Part shown: one piece after another, positions 35,936 to 45,408 of the stretch
Layout: each line of letters starts with the position of its first letter
How positions within the stretch are numbered: position 1 is the stretch's first letter
NCBI GenBank assembly: GCA_027924645.1
Contig: BSBN01001965.1
Span: forward strand, 15,552,001-15,616,000
DNA: 64,000 bases
Origin: Cunninghamia lanceolata
Taxonomy: Eukaryota > Streptophyta > Pinopsida > Cupressales > Cupressaceae
Reading direction: 5' to 3'
The notes under the pieces: model-generated
Databases searched by the model: none
What the model was told of the DNA's origin: nothing
What the model saw: only the letters and a program-made list of their open reading frames with translations
Position numbers and translations under genes: made by a program

Positions 35936-37076
35936 ATGTCAGACCCAAGGATTGAGTTTCTCACCCTGCATAATTATCACACCTAGAAGCTCAAAATGTC
36001 ACAGTTGTTGCAGTCTAGGGGCCTTTGGCAAATGTTAAATGTTGAACAACCTAAGTTCACAAAAGCATTTGAGCAATTTGTTCATAAAAACAAAATGAAT
36101 GAGGCTAGAGGACTCATAGGTCTCCATGTGTCTTATAATTTGTTGTTTCACATTGTAGAGTGTAAGACACTTAGAGAAGTGTGGGATAAGCTTGAAGAGT
36201 TGTATGGTAAAGTCAATTAGTTCAAAATCTTGCAACTTGAAGCCAATCTCACCTCTCTCTCTCTCTCCAGATGCCTTCCCTACTATTCAGAATTTCCTTG
36301 CCAAATTCAAGTTGATTTTGTCACAATTGAAAAGATGTTGTCATGCCAAAGATGAAAAGGAATGTATTTTCTTGATCTTGTCTAAGCTAAGAGGGACTTT
36401 TCAAGTGTTTGCCTCTACTTTCTATTCTACTATGGATGCTATGGGAGAAGACCATAAGATGCCTTCATTTAAGGTATTTTGTGATTGATTAACCAGGGAG
36501 TAGGCCAAGTTGATTCAGATGGATGCTCTTCCTAAAAGTCATGCTTTGATGGGTCAATCTCTCAAGGGCAAGGGCAAGAATAAGAAGAAGCCCAAGACAG
36601 ATTCATCTGTAGGTGGTGAGCCTTCATCCAAACCTAAGGTGAAAAATGATCAGAAGACTAATCCTCCTCCTCCTTCTAACTCTGAGGAGTCATCCTCTAA
36701 GTCTAAGAAGAAGAAGGAAAATTGTTCATTTTGTGGAAAGTCAGGGCATAATGATGCATATTGTTTTGAGAGGTTAGCAGCTTTGGAGGAAGCTATGAGG
36801 AAGCACAATATTGCTATACCTAAGTCTTCTTCCTTGGGAAAAGGGCAAGTTCTCATAGCAAGGGCTTCGTCCTCTACTACTAACAGTTGGATTCTTGATT
36901 CTGGTGCTTCACATCATACGACTCATGCTGAGGATCTTTTTGATTCTATTTCCTCTTCTAATACTTCTCATATTGCAGTTGGGAACTCTTCACAGATTCC
37001 TATTGTAGGAACAAGCTCAGTTAAGATGCAGGATGGTTGCATTGATGATGTTCTTTTTGTTCCTGATATTTCATAG
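35936..37076 (+). pseudogene. gag: Element B gag and protease
   Basis: Starts at the ATG at 35936 (MSDPRIEFLTLHNYH). The capsid has the copia UBN2 look, with LLQSRGLWQMLNVEQP and ECKTLREVWDKLEELY. A 1-base frame change occurs at the CTCTCTCTC run near 36255. A lysine/serine-rich region follows, then one zinc knuckle CSFCGKSGHNDAYC (36723-36764) and the protease site WILDSGASHHTT (about 36888-36923). In-frame stops include TAG near 35985, 36219 and 36501 and TGA near 36486. The active-site triplet itself is intact. Confidence 0.92.
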
Positions 37077-38170
37077 AATCTGCTTTCTATCTTTTAGATA
37101 AGTCATCATGGTGATAGAAAGGTAGTTGAGTTTTCTCCCACTGATGTGACTATTCGAGAGTTGCAGGATCTAGAGAAGGTTGTTGCTACAAGGATAGTTG
37201 ATGATGTGGCCTGTTTGTATAGGTTTGATGGATTTGAATCTTCATCAAGATCATCCCTTATTGCTCATACAGATTCTATGAGCAAACTTTGGCACAAATA
37301 GTTTGGCCACTTGAATTATAGATATCTTCAACATATGAGCACATGAAATTTGGTGATTGGCCTACCTAAGATCTCTTGTTCTGATGGAGTTTGTTAAGGT
37401 TGTGTGCTTGGAAAACATCATAGGGATCCCTTTCTAAAGGGTATGGCCACACGTACTTTAGCACTCCTTGAGTTGGTGCATAGTGATCTTATGTCATTCC
37501 CAACATGTTCATTTTTAGGGGCTAAGTATGTGCTCACCTTTATTGATGACTTCTCTCAGTGCACATGGGTGTACTTTCTAAAGTACAAGGATGAGGTTCT
37601 TCAAAATTTCATGACCTTCCTTGCATTTGTGGAGAAGTAGTTAGGGTACTCCCTTCAGAAGATTCAAATAGATAATTGGAGAGAATATGTCAATCAGGCA
37701 TTTCAAGATTTTTGCTGTGCTCGAGGTATTCTTCATCAGCACATAGTGCCATACACTCCTCAACAGAATGGTGTGGCCGAGTGGAAGAATAGAACCTTAT
37801 GGGAGATGGCCAATTGTATGCTTCAGTCTTGATCCATGGCTCCAACATTTTGGATAGAGGCTATCAATTGTGCCAACTACATTTAGAACCGTATGCCTCA
37901 CAAGGCAGTGCAGAATATGACTCCTGAGGAGGCTTGGTCTCATGTCAAGCCCAAGGTGTCCTTTTTTAGAGTATTTGGCAGTGATGCATGGACATTTATT
38001 CCAGATGGGAAGCACAAAAGAATGGAGAAGAAAAGTTAGCAGTTCATTTTTGTTGGCTATTGTGAGGATGTGAAGGGTTATCGATTGTTTGATCCTGTCA
38101 CTCGAGAGGTATATTTTCATTGTGATGTTCATTTTGATGAGTCTTTCACTCTGAAGGATTCACTATCATA
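37077..38170 (+). pseudogene. pol: Element B integrase
   Basis: The pre-integrase zinc region (LWHK, then FGHLNYR, then GCVLGKH) lies at about 37288-37420. The core follows with LELVHSDLM, FIDDFSQCTWVYFLK and, near the end, AEWKNRTL-like sequence and AINCANYI, then KPKVSFFRVFGSDAW and FIFVGYCED. Stops: TAG near 37299, 37638, 37884, 38037 and 38169; TGA near 37344 and 37831; TAA near 37395. All lie at positions where a CAG, CGA or CAA codon would keep the usual family residue. Confidence 0.92.
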
Positions 38171-38435
38171 GGAATCTTCATCTCTCCTTCCCACTTCTTC
38201 TTCAGATGATGTTTTGCTTCTTGTTCATGATGATGATGATGTTCCTCACAATGTTCTTGATGATGTTCATGATGATGGTATTGATCTTGTTGTTGACATT
38301 TCTCCATCTCCTCCTCCTCCACCTGCTCCCACAAGACTATTATGGGCTTGTACACTTCTTGAGGATGCTAGTTCTCTTGTAGGTGATCCCACAGTTACAC
38401 GCTACACTCATTCCTGAACTTTAGGTATCAGACTT

Positions 38436-39945
38436 TTGAGTCATGCAGTTTCTACTGATCCTCAAAAGTTTTCAGATGCTTCAGGTGTTCCAGAATGGGA
38501 AAGTGCTATGATTGAGGAGTATTATTCTTTAATGAAAAATCATACTTGGGATTTGGTTCCTATTCCTAAGGGAAGAAATTTGGTTCGATGCAAGTGGGTG
38601 TATTGTACCAAGTATGCAGCTAATGGTTCTATTGATAAGTATAAGGCTTGTCTAGTGGCTAAGGGCTTCTCTCAAGTTGAAGGTATTGACTATTATGAGA
38701 CTTTTGCTCCTATACCTAAGATGGATTCTATTCATCTTGTACTTTCAATTGCTACATCTCAGGGTTGGCCAGTGTATTAAATGGATGTGAAGAGTGCTTT
38801 CCTACATGGTGATATTTAGGAGGAAATCTATATGGAGCAGACACCAGGCTTTGTGTAGGACCCTTCGCTTGTTTGTAGGCTGAGGCATTCATTGTATGGT
38901 CTCAAACAAGCTCCTTGGGCTTGGTATGAGAAGCTGGATAATTTTTTTCTTGCTTCTGGATTCACTAGATGTCAATCTGATCCTACAGTTTATATTCAGA
39001 GACATGGGGGGATCTTATCATACTTTTTTCTATGTGGATGACTTGATTCTCACAGAGAGTTCTTTTGCCATGATTAAGGATATTTAGGGAGCTTTGATGG
39101 AGTGTTTTGATATGATTGACCTTAGTCTGTTGCATCACTTCCTTGATCTTTAGATTCATCAGTCTTCTTCCGATAATTCTATCTTTTAGCAGAAGTATGC
39201 TCTTGATTTGGTTCAGAGATTTGGGATGGCTGATTGCAAGCAAACCCCTACTCCTTTTCAGTCATGTGTTGTGTTGTCTACCACTTGCACTACTCCATCA
39301 ATTGATGCTACCTTTTATCGGTAGTTGGTTGGTAACCTTTTGTACTTGACACATAGTCGTCTTGATATTTCCTTTATAGTTGGTCTTGTCTCCCATTTCT
39401 CTCAAGATCCTCATGAGAGTCATTGGAAGGTAGCCAAACATATCTTGAGATACATTCAAGGCACTACACGGTTTGGTATTCACTATACATCAAGAGCTAC
39501 TGAGATTGTGGGCTTCACTGACTCAGATTGGGATGGTGATGTTAATGATCAGAAGTCCACTTCTAGCTTTGTCTTTTGTCTTGGTTCTGGTTTGGTTGCT
39601 TGGTCTTTCAAGAAGCAAACTACTATTGTATTATCATCAACTGAGATTGAGTATCAAGGAGTAGTCTTGGCTAGTCAGGAGATTCTTTGGCTTTGACAGT
39701 TGATGGCTAAGTTTGGATTTCCTACTAATCATCCCACTACTCTTTGGTGTGACAATCAGAGTGCCATTCATATTTCTCGCAACCCAGTGGAGCATTAGTG
39801 CACTAAGCATATTGAGATCCACATGCACTTCATTAGGTAACTCATTCAGGAGGGTGTTCTCAGTCTGGAGTATTTGCCTACAGAGTAGCAGGTTGCAGAC
39901 ATCTTCACTAAACCTTTGGCATCTCCTCGCTATCTTTTGTTGTGA
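38436..39945 (+). pseudogene. pol: Element B reverse transcriptase and RNase H
   Basis: Begins with [20 protein letters not shown], followed by KACLVAKGFSQVEGIDYYE and YGLKQAPWAWYEKL. The catalytic YVDD is at 39031-39042, just after a 1-base frame change near the GGGGGG/TTTTTT runs at 39005-39030. RNase H starts near TDSDWDGD (39520) and continues through STEIEYQ and CDNQSAIHIS to the typical VADIFTKPL end. It has nine TAG stops plus TAA at about 38779 and 39838 and TGA at about 39695. Confidence 0.93.
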
Positions 39946-40208
39946 TCGATGTTAGGGGTGAAGGAAGTTGTCCTTGGGGGGTCTTGAGGAGTCCTCCTTC
40001 CTTTCACTTTTTTCTTTTCAGCATTTTTAGTTTTTCTCTATTTTGGAAAGGAGTTTTCTCCCACAGGGTTTTTCTCCTTTTCTCCGTTTATGAGAGATTT
40101 CTTTTTTTACATTGTAAATGGGTACCTAACATGGTTGTGTAGCCAAGACCCATATTTGCATTTTGATTTTGCATAATAATTCTCCCTAAGTTTTCACTTA
40201 AGGGCAGG
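39946..40208 (+). other. Element B 3' leader and polypurine region
   Basis: Non-coding stretch between RNase H and the 3' LTR. AAGGGCAGG immediately before TGTTAGTG is the best candidate for the plus-strand primer. Confidence 0.65.
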
Positions 40209-40380
40209 TGTTAGTGTGTTAAGTTTTTAACGTAGGGATAATTTATTTTCCCGTAGGGTGGTTTTTCCCGTATCAGGTAGTTTTTCCACCCGTCAAATAT
40301 TGCATGCCTTTAAAAGGCTTGTATACTATGTATTTTATCATCTCATTTTGATATACTTTCATCTCTGGTGAAATAGCCTC
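40209..40380 (+). repeat. 3' LTR of element B, first part (172 bp)
   Basis: Matches 34727-34898 and stops exactly where GCCTC is duplicated and element G begins. The remainder is at 47718-47788. Confidence 0.95.
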
Positions 40381-41473
40381 TGTTGATAACTGAGAGGGGG
40401 GGGTGAATCAGTTATCCTAATTATTTCTCTATCTGAACTTCCTTATGATTAATGCAGCATTGAATCAAACATAAAAAACATAACCATGAAATAAGAAACA
40501 CATGACACAGTATTTTTGACGTGGAAACCCTGTTAAGGGAGAAAACCATGGGGTGATTAACCCAAAAATTATTCTCTGTTAGAAGAATAGAAAGTTACAA
40601 AATGGCACTTGCCAATTAGGGCTCACTGCCCGAGCACACTGCTCACAAGAGGCTCACTGCCTACAGGAAGACACACTGTCTTACAAAGTGATAAGAATCA
40701 CAGTCTTGAACTGATTGGAAGCATCTGCATATGCTGGAGTTCAGTTCCGGTTAGGTTCAGTACACTGATCTGCTGCACTTCATCTTTCCTCTGTTCTTTA
40801 GTCTGCTATCCTTTCACATACCGGATCTTTCTTGCTACTTCTGCTCTGCTCTGGACTTGTTCGCATATACCTTCACACATTTCACACACTTCACAACTAA
40901 ATCCATCCTCTATATATATCCGCACAAGTAATTTCATCACCTTTCTAGTCGGCATCCAGAACAGTCTAGTTTCTTACAAACTTTTGTTCTGTCGGCTAAA
41001 TCCTTCCTCACCAAGCAATGCGGATCAAGCATATACTTGTAGATATCATCAATTATGTCGGCCAAACATGATTCATGCCTCCACAACCTTTATCATCAAC
41101 AGTAACACATCCGGAAAGCAGTCTGATACTCTGCCAGTCAGTTCTTCCTCTGTTTTCACTGTTTCTCAGGAATCCGGTACTCAACTATTCATATCTTTTT
41201 CCTTGTCCATCTCCGGAGGCTAAATCCTTGGAATATACTACTCAAGATAGTCCTCTTGACTTCCCTAGATCCGCACTGTACCAAGACACTTCCTCTGAGA
41301 GATCCGGACCAATCTGTCGGACCTTGCCACATGCTCTGTTCTTGTTCACCGGACCACAACAATCTTTAATCTGACTTCCGGTAGAGACATATCATGACTT
41401 GCGGATATGTGGGATGACCTTTGTTGCCATCAATGACAACAACCATGAATCCATATAGTGTCTCTTGCCAACA
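40381..41473 (-). repeat. 3' LTR of element G (1093 bp)
   Basis: TGTTGATAAC...TTGCCAACA. It differs from the other LTR by about four substitutions that I can see, two extra G in a G run, and about 31 extra bases around 40630-40660 that lie between copies of GGCTCACTGCC. Frames such as 40609-41223 recur in the other LTR and are not called genes. A minus-strand TATATATAG lies at 40911-40919. Confidence 0.95.
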
Positions 41474-41486
41474 ATCTCCCCCTTTG
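41474..41486 (-). other. Polypurine tract of element G
   Basis: The minus strand reads CAAAGGGGGAGAT directly before the LTR. Three more copies of the core (A)AGGGGGAG lie at 41535-41545, 41579-41589 and 41619-41629 in the 220-base stretch that follows the second ORF. Confidence 0.85.
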
Positions 41487-41705
41487 GCATTGATGGCAAC
41501 ACTTAGTGAAAAATGACTAAGTGTTTACACTATGCTCCCCCTTTGCTGATGCTCTGTCTTTATATACAATTTCCGGAACTCCCCCTTAGTTGGATTCCTC
41601 ATTTTTCACTGCTCCTCACTCCCCCTTTGACATCAATGGCAAAGGGTAGGGTCCGCATACCAAAATTTTCAAAAATTTTCTATATATAGTCGCATATTTA
41701 CATAC

Positions 41706-44700
41706 TCACATATACTGCAGAATGTCTGCAAAGGATGTCTGCAGTTGAACCATTTCAGTAGCCCAACTTAGCTTCATTCTGTCCAAAATTGAAATGTGAC
41801 CACTCAACAAAAATGCAAAAGCTTCTGCCCGCTTGAGATCTGTCGGATCTTTTGTTTGGGCGGTGGTCTGGGCATCACTGATGGCCTCATGCATAGTTTC
41901 CAACTTAGGGATTATAATCCTTCTAAGTTCTCCCATCCGGTTGGTGATGTTCTTCCTTTCCTTCTCAAGATTCTTTATTTCATTTAAGACTGCAATAGTC
42001 TGACATTCTTGATTTATTATGGAGGAAGAGAGAGGATCAAAACTTTGAGATAAGCTTTGAAGCTTGTCCTGTTCCTCTTTTATTTTCTTGTCAATTGCTG
42101 CTGTTGCCTTTGACCAAGATATACAAAATTTGTAGATGTCACCGCCATCCTTAAGAGCATTCTCTAAGCTCTTTATTCCAATGCTAACAATCTTCCTATC
42201 TTTAGAGATTAGCTCTAATATTTCAGAAAATCTCTTATCCAAAAATTCCTTCCGGACCTTCTCTTCAGCTGATTTTTCTAGAGAATCAAAATGTGTATCA
42301 ACACTGCTGACTAAGGTTTTTAGATTACCGGAAGTGGAGGCTGTCGGATCTATCTGGATTGATGGCATGATCTTTACAAGTACTCCGGAAGCAGCCTCTA
42401 TCAACTCACAGTCTTCCATATGAGACTTCAGGAGCTTTTCATTTGCCTTGGCATTTGCAAATGAAGCTATCTTCATTGTTTGTACCGGAGAGAGAGAGTC
42501 AAAATCAAATGGGCCTTTTAGAAGCTCCGGTTCATCAATCTCTAGAGTTTCTTTGCTCAAAAATTGTTGAACAGTTTGTGCAGTGTCTCTTGCCGGAGAC
42601 AGATGTTTCTTTTCTTCTGCAGTCTTAGAACTGTCAACCTCTTTGTCTTTCACCACTGCTTCCTTCTCCTGTAATTCCTCTTCTTCTTTGGATCCGGAGA
42701 CTGTAGGAGAAACCGGAGGAGAGATGTTTATCTGTTCGGGGCCCACTTCTTCCGGAACAGATGATTCCGGATCTGCAGTTGTTTCTGTACCTAAATCCTC
42801 TACAACAGGAAGATTGAACCTTTTGAAGGCCTTCCGGAGGATCTCTTCTGTCTCTTGTGCCACTTTGTCAGTCTCACCAAGCATGAGCTGATTCATCCTG
42901 GCTTTACTTCTGAACTCATCTTTGCAGTCCTTGAAGATCATGTTCATTGTCTTGGGATCAATTTGAGGATATAGCTGAATAGCTATCTGCTCCCGGATCT
43001 CAAGATCTTTGGCATGAGCATTGTTCTTTCTTACTTCCAATTCCTTTTCTAGGCTTTTGGGAATAAGAGATATGATCTCAATGAAAGCCTTATTATATAT
43101 GTTCAGATATTTGATGGTGGCTTCCTGCAGAGTCTTTTGGTCAGCCTCACTGAAGTCATCATAAGATTCAGTCATTGGTTGAAGGTTTCCATCCACCGTG
43201 ACTGACTTGATTACATTATCTAGAGACAGAGTGGGCTTTTCAACAGATACCTCTGCCATTTCATCCTTGTCTTGGCCTGTGGATGGTTTACCGGATCCTT
43301 TCTTCTTCTGCTTCTTTATTTCTTTTACACCCTCATCTGACTCTGTTTCCTCTTCATCCTTTTGGCTTTCATAAGCCCTTGATGCTTTTGTCTTGGATCT
43401 TTTACCGGATGCCTGGACTTCCGGTTTTGAGCTTTTGGTTGTGGAAGGTGCAGATCTCTTTGATGATCTGGTCCGGGTGGGAGCTTCAACTGGAGCACTT
43501 TCTTTGCTTCTCTCTTCTTCCTCAGCCTTTCTCCTCTTTTCCCGGCTGGCATCAAGTGCCTCTTTTGAGATGCCTAGGCCTTGAGCAATGTGCTCTACTT
43601 CTTTTCTCACTTTTCTCTTAATCTCAGGTTCCCTGAGTTCTACATGTATTTTCACACTCAGCTCCTCAAAGGTTCCAAACCTTTCTGCCTTAGGATCTTT
43701 GGGCTGACTTAGCATGTGTTGAACATGCAGCTCCACTATCTGTTCATCAACTTCATACCCCATGGGCATGATCCAGACAGTCCTTGGCTCCACTGCCTCC
43801 ATTAGGCACTGATCAGTGTCAACCATAAAGCACACTGAGTCCTTGTATTTCTCAATGAGAGACTGGGGAATTCTCTCTCTTGCTTGCATCATGCTCTGAA
43901 AGTTTTTGAAGTATCCCCATAGAGCTGAATTTCTCGCTTTTGCATCCCCAAGTCCATGCAAGTAGTCTCTTATCTGGACTGCAACAGGTTTGTCACTCTG
44001 CCATACCCATCCACTTGATCTGGGTAGCTCATTCATGAAGTAGAAGAATAGACATACAATGAGAGTACCATACTTAAAGGAGTTCTTCTTGTCTTTCTTG
44101 ATTTTCTGTACATTTTCCATTAATTGGCTTAGTAGTAGTTCACAAAGATCATATTCTACATTCTTTCTTAGCATTTCATAGGCTGTGTATATTGCAGTTC
44201 CGGATACAGAATTCTCCCTGCTTGAGTGATAGATCTTGTATCCTATTATCATTGATGCATATTTGATATCCGGATCCGAAATATCTTCAATGGTCATTGC
44301 CCTCTTATCAAATTTTGATCCGGTGGCCTCAGTTACAATGTTGTTCTTGACAGATTTGAGGATAGGTACCCCTCCGGAAGAGTATAGACCGGTTACTGCC
44401 CTAATTGCTTCTTTTGTGATCTTGCAGGGTCTATCCAGCCATAGAAAGTTGTCATGCATCCTGCTCAGTACATACCGGACCCATTCATCTTCTTCAAAGC
44501 TAGGGAAATGAATAAATTGCTCAAATTGTTTCTTCTGGATACCCTTATACTCCAGTTTAAGCTCAAAAGCATTGTCTATCAGTTGCTTGTGATAGAGGTC
44601 TCTTAATTTGAATTCCCCAAATTCTTCAATGCTTGCATGTATGTAAACCCTAATGTCTTCGGTATGTAAAACTCCGTGGGGAACACTAGAGAAGGCTCCT

Positions 44701-44717
44701 AGTGGATCTACCTCCAA
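41706..44717 (-). CDS. Element G ORF2: 1003-codon protein of unknown function
   Basis: No internal stop. I do not recognise the family. Residues 1-385 look globular, with LSRMHDNFLWLDRPCKITKE and AIRAVTGLYSSGG, and a hydrophobic helix TLIVCLFFYFMNE near 218-230. Residues 390-485 are a charged, serine- and lysine-rich linker that could carry nuclear signals (KRSKTK, KKQKKK). Residues 490-1003 are mostly helical and charged with likely coiled coils. The open frame begins at a TTG (44717) after an upstream in-frame stop, with no in-frame ATG before residue 87. A well-placed ATG at 44753-44755 is one frame off and stops after 15 codons, so either a 1-base shift occurred near 44720 or that is a small upstream ORF. 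It has none of the motifs of protease, integrase, reverse transcriptase or RNase H. Confidence 0.75.
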   Translation of the reverse strand: MEVDPLGAFSSVPHGVLHTEDIRVYIHASIEEFGEFKLRDLYHKQLIDNAFELKLEYKGIQKKQFEQFIHFPSFEEDEWVRYVLSRMHDNFLWLDRPCKITKEAIRAVTGLYSSGGVPILKSVKNNIVTEATGSKFDKRAMTIEDISDPDIKYASMIIGYKIYHSSRENSVSGTAIYTAYEMLRKNVEYDLCELLLSQLMENVQKIKKDKKNSFKYGTLIVCLFFYFMNELPRSSGWVWQSDKPVAVQIRDYLHGLGDAKARNSALWGYFKNFQSMMQARERIPQSLIEKYKDSVCFMVDTDQCLMEAVEPRTVWIMPMGYEVDEQIVELHVQHMLSQPKDPKAERFGTFEELSVKIHVELREPEIKRKVRKEVEHIAQGLGISKEALDASREKRRKAEEEERSKESAPVEAPTRTRSSKRSAPSTTKSSKPEVQASGKRSKTKASRAYESQKDEEETESDEGVKEIKKQKKKGSGKPSTGQDKDEMAEVSVEKPTLSLDNVIKSVTVDGNLQPMTESYDDFSEADQKTLQEATIKYLNIYNKAFIEIISLIPKSLEKELEVRKNNAHAKDLEIREQIAIQLYPQIDPKTMNMIFKDCKDEFRSKARMNQLMLGETDKVAQETEEILRKAFKRFNLPVVEDLGTETTADPESSVPEEVGPEQINISPPVSPTVSGSKEEEELQEKEAVVKDKEVDSSKTAEEKKHLSPARDTAQTVQQFLSKETLEIDEPELLKGPFDFDSLSPVQTMKIASFANAKANEKLLKSHMEDCELIEAASGVLVKIMPSIQIDPTASTSGNLKTLVSSVDTHFDSLEKSAEEKVRKEFLDKRFSEILELISKDRKIVSIGIKSLENALKDGGDIYKFCISWSKATAAIDKKIKEEQDKLQSLSQSFDPLSSSIINQECQTIAVLNEIKNLEKERKNITNRMGELRRIIIPKLETMHEAISDAQTTAQTKDPTDLKRAEAFAFLLSGHISILDRMKLSWATEMVQLQTSFADILQYM

Positions 44718-44755
44718 TGATTTGTAGAGATCTTAACTATGTTTGGAGTAGCCAT

Positions 44756-45398
44756 TCTTCAAAGATTTGCAGTGAGGTAATGAAAAACGGAGAATACCTT
44801 ATGCGCTTTCGGTTTGCACGGAGTGGTTGGATTGATTTCTTTATGCAATAGCTTCGGCAGGAGATCCTTGGTGTGCTTGATGAATTTTGTTGCAGAGCTC
44901 CACTTTTCACTTCTTCTTGAGTGTAGAATGAGCAAATGACTTTTGAGAAATCCTTATATTGCTCCGCAAACCCTAATATCTTGTCTGCAATAAATGCTTC
45001 ACCTGCATTATTCCGGTTTGCCCTGTCTGGACAGCTTGGAGTATCCCGGATTAGTCCTGATCACTGAATATCATCCGGATCTTTAAATCATGAATAAATC
45101 GAGGTAACACATTACAAGAACATCCCAAACACTCTGTCCAATCCGCAGAACAAGATCGTGCATTTCCGGATCTCTCCGGATCTTTTTGTAATCTTTTATC
45201 ATTCCGGAGCATTTCCCTGAACAGGTCTTACTTGATCGATCACAGCTTCTTCATAACTCCATGCGGACCTCTGAAAACTTGACTGAAGTATCTCAAGACT
45301 CATATCTACAAACCCTTTGATCCGCATCTTGTGCCACAACCGGCACCACTTGTTTGGCTGGGGGAACAAGATTTTCTTTGAGTCTCCCCCTGAGCCTG
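44756..45398 (-). promoter_or_regulatory. LTR-like inter-ORF segment with possible internal promoter
   Basis: 45100-45330 resembles the LTR of element A at 4370-4590, in the same orientation: both share ACATCCCAAACACTC, GCGGACCTCTGAAA and ATCTCAAGACTCATATCTAC. About 150 bases downstream on the element strand lies AATATAAGG (44952-44960), a good TATA candidate, followed by a leader of about 200 bases to the ORF2 start region. It could give ORF2 its own transcript. The short frame at 45199-45405 falls inside this segment. Confidence 0.6.
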
Positions 45399-45408
45399 AG
45401 CTCACCTT

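Noticed and set aside
40609..41374. A 204-codon and a 99-codon frame, the latter repeated at 47314-47613
   Set aside because: They are within the two LTRs of element G; identity is due to the young age of the element. The start of the longer one is lost in the other LTR.
43283..43621. Plus-strand frames opposite ORF2 of element G
   Set aside because: They are shadows of the long minus-strand frame and show no motifs.
45199..45405. 68-codon minus-strand frame between the ORFs of G
   Set aside because: It lies in the LTR-like segment shared with the LTR of A, where no such frame is conserved.
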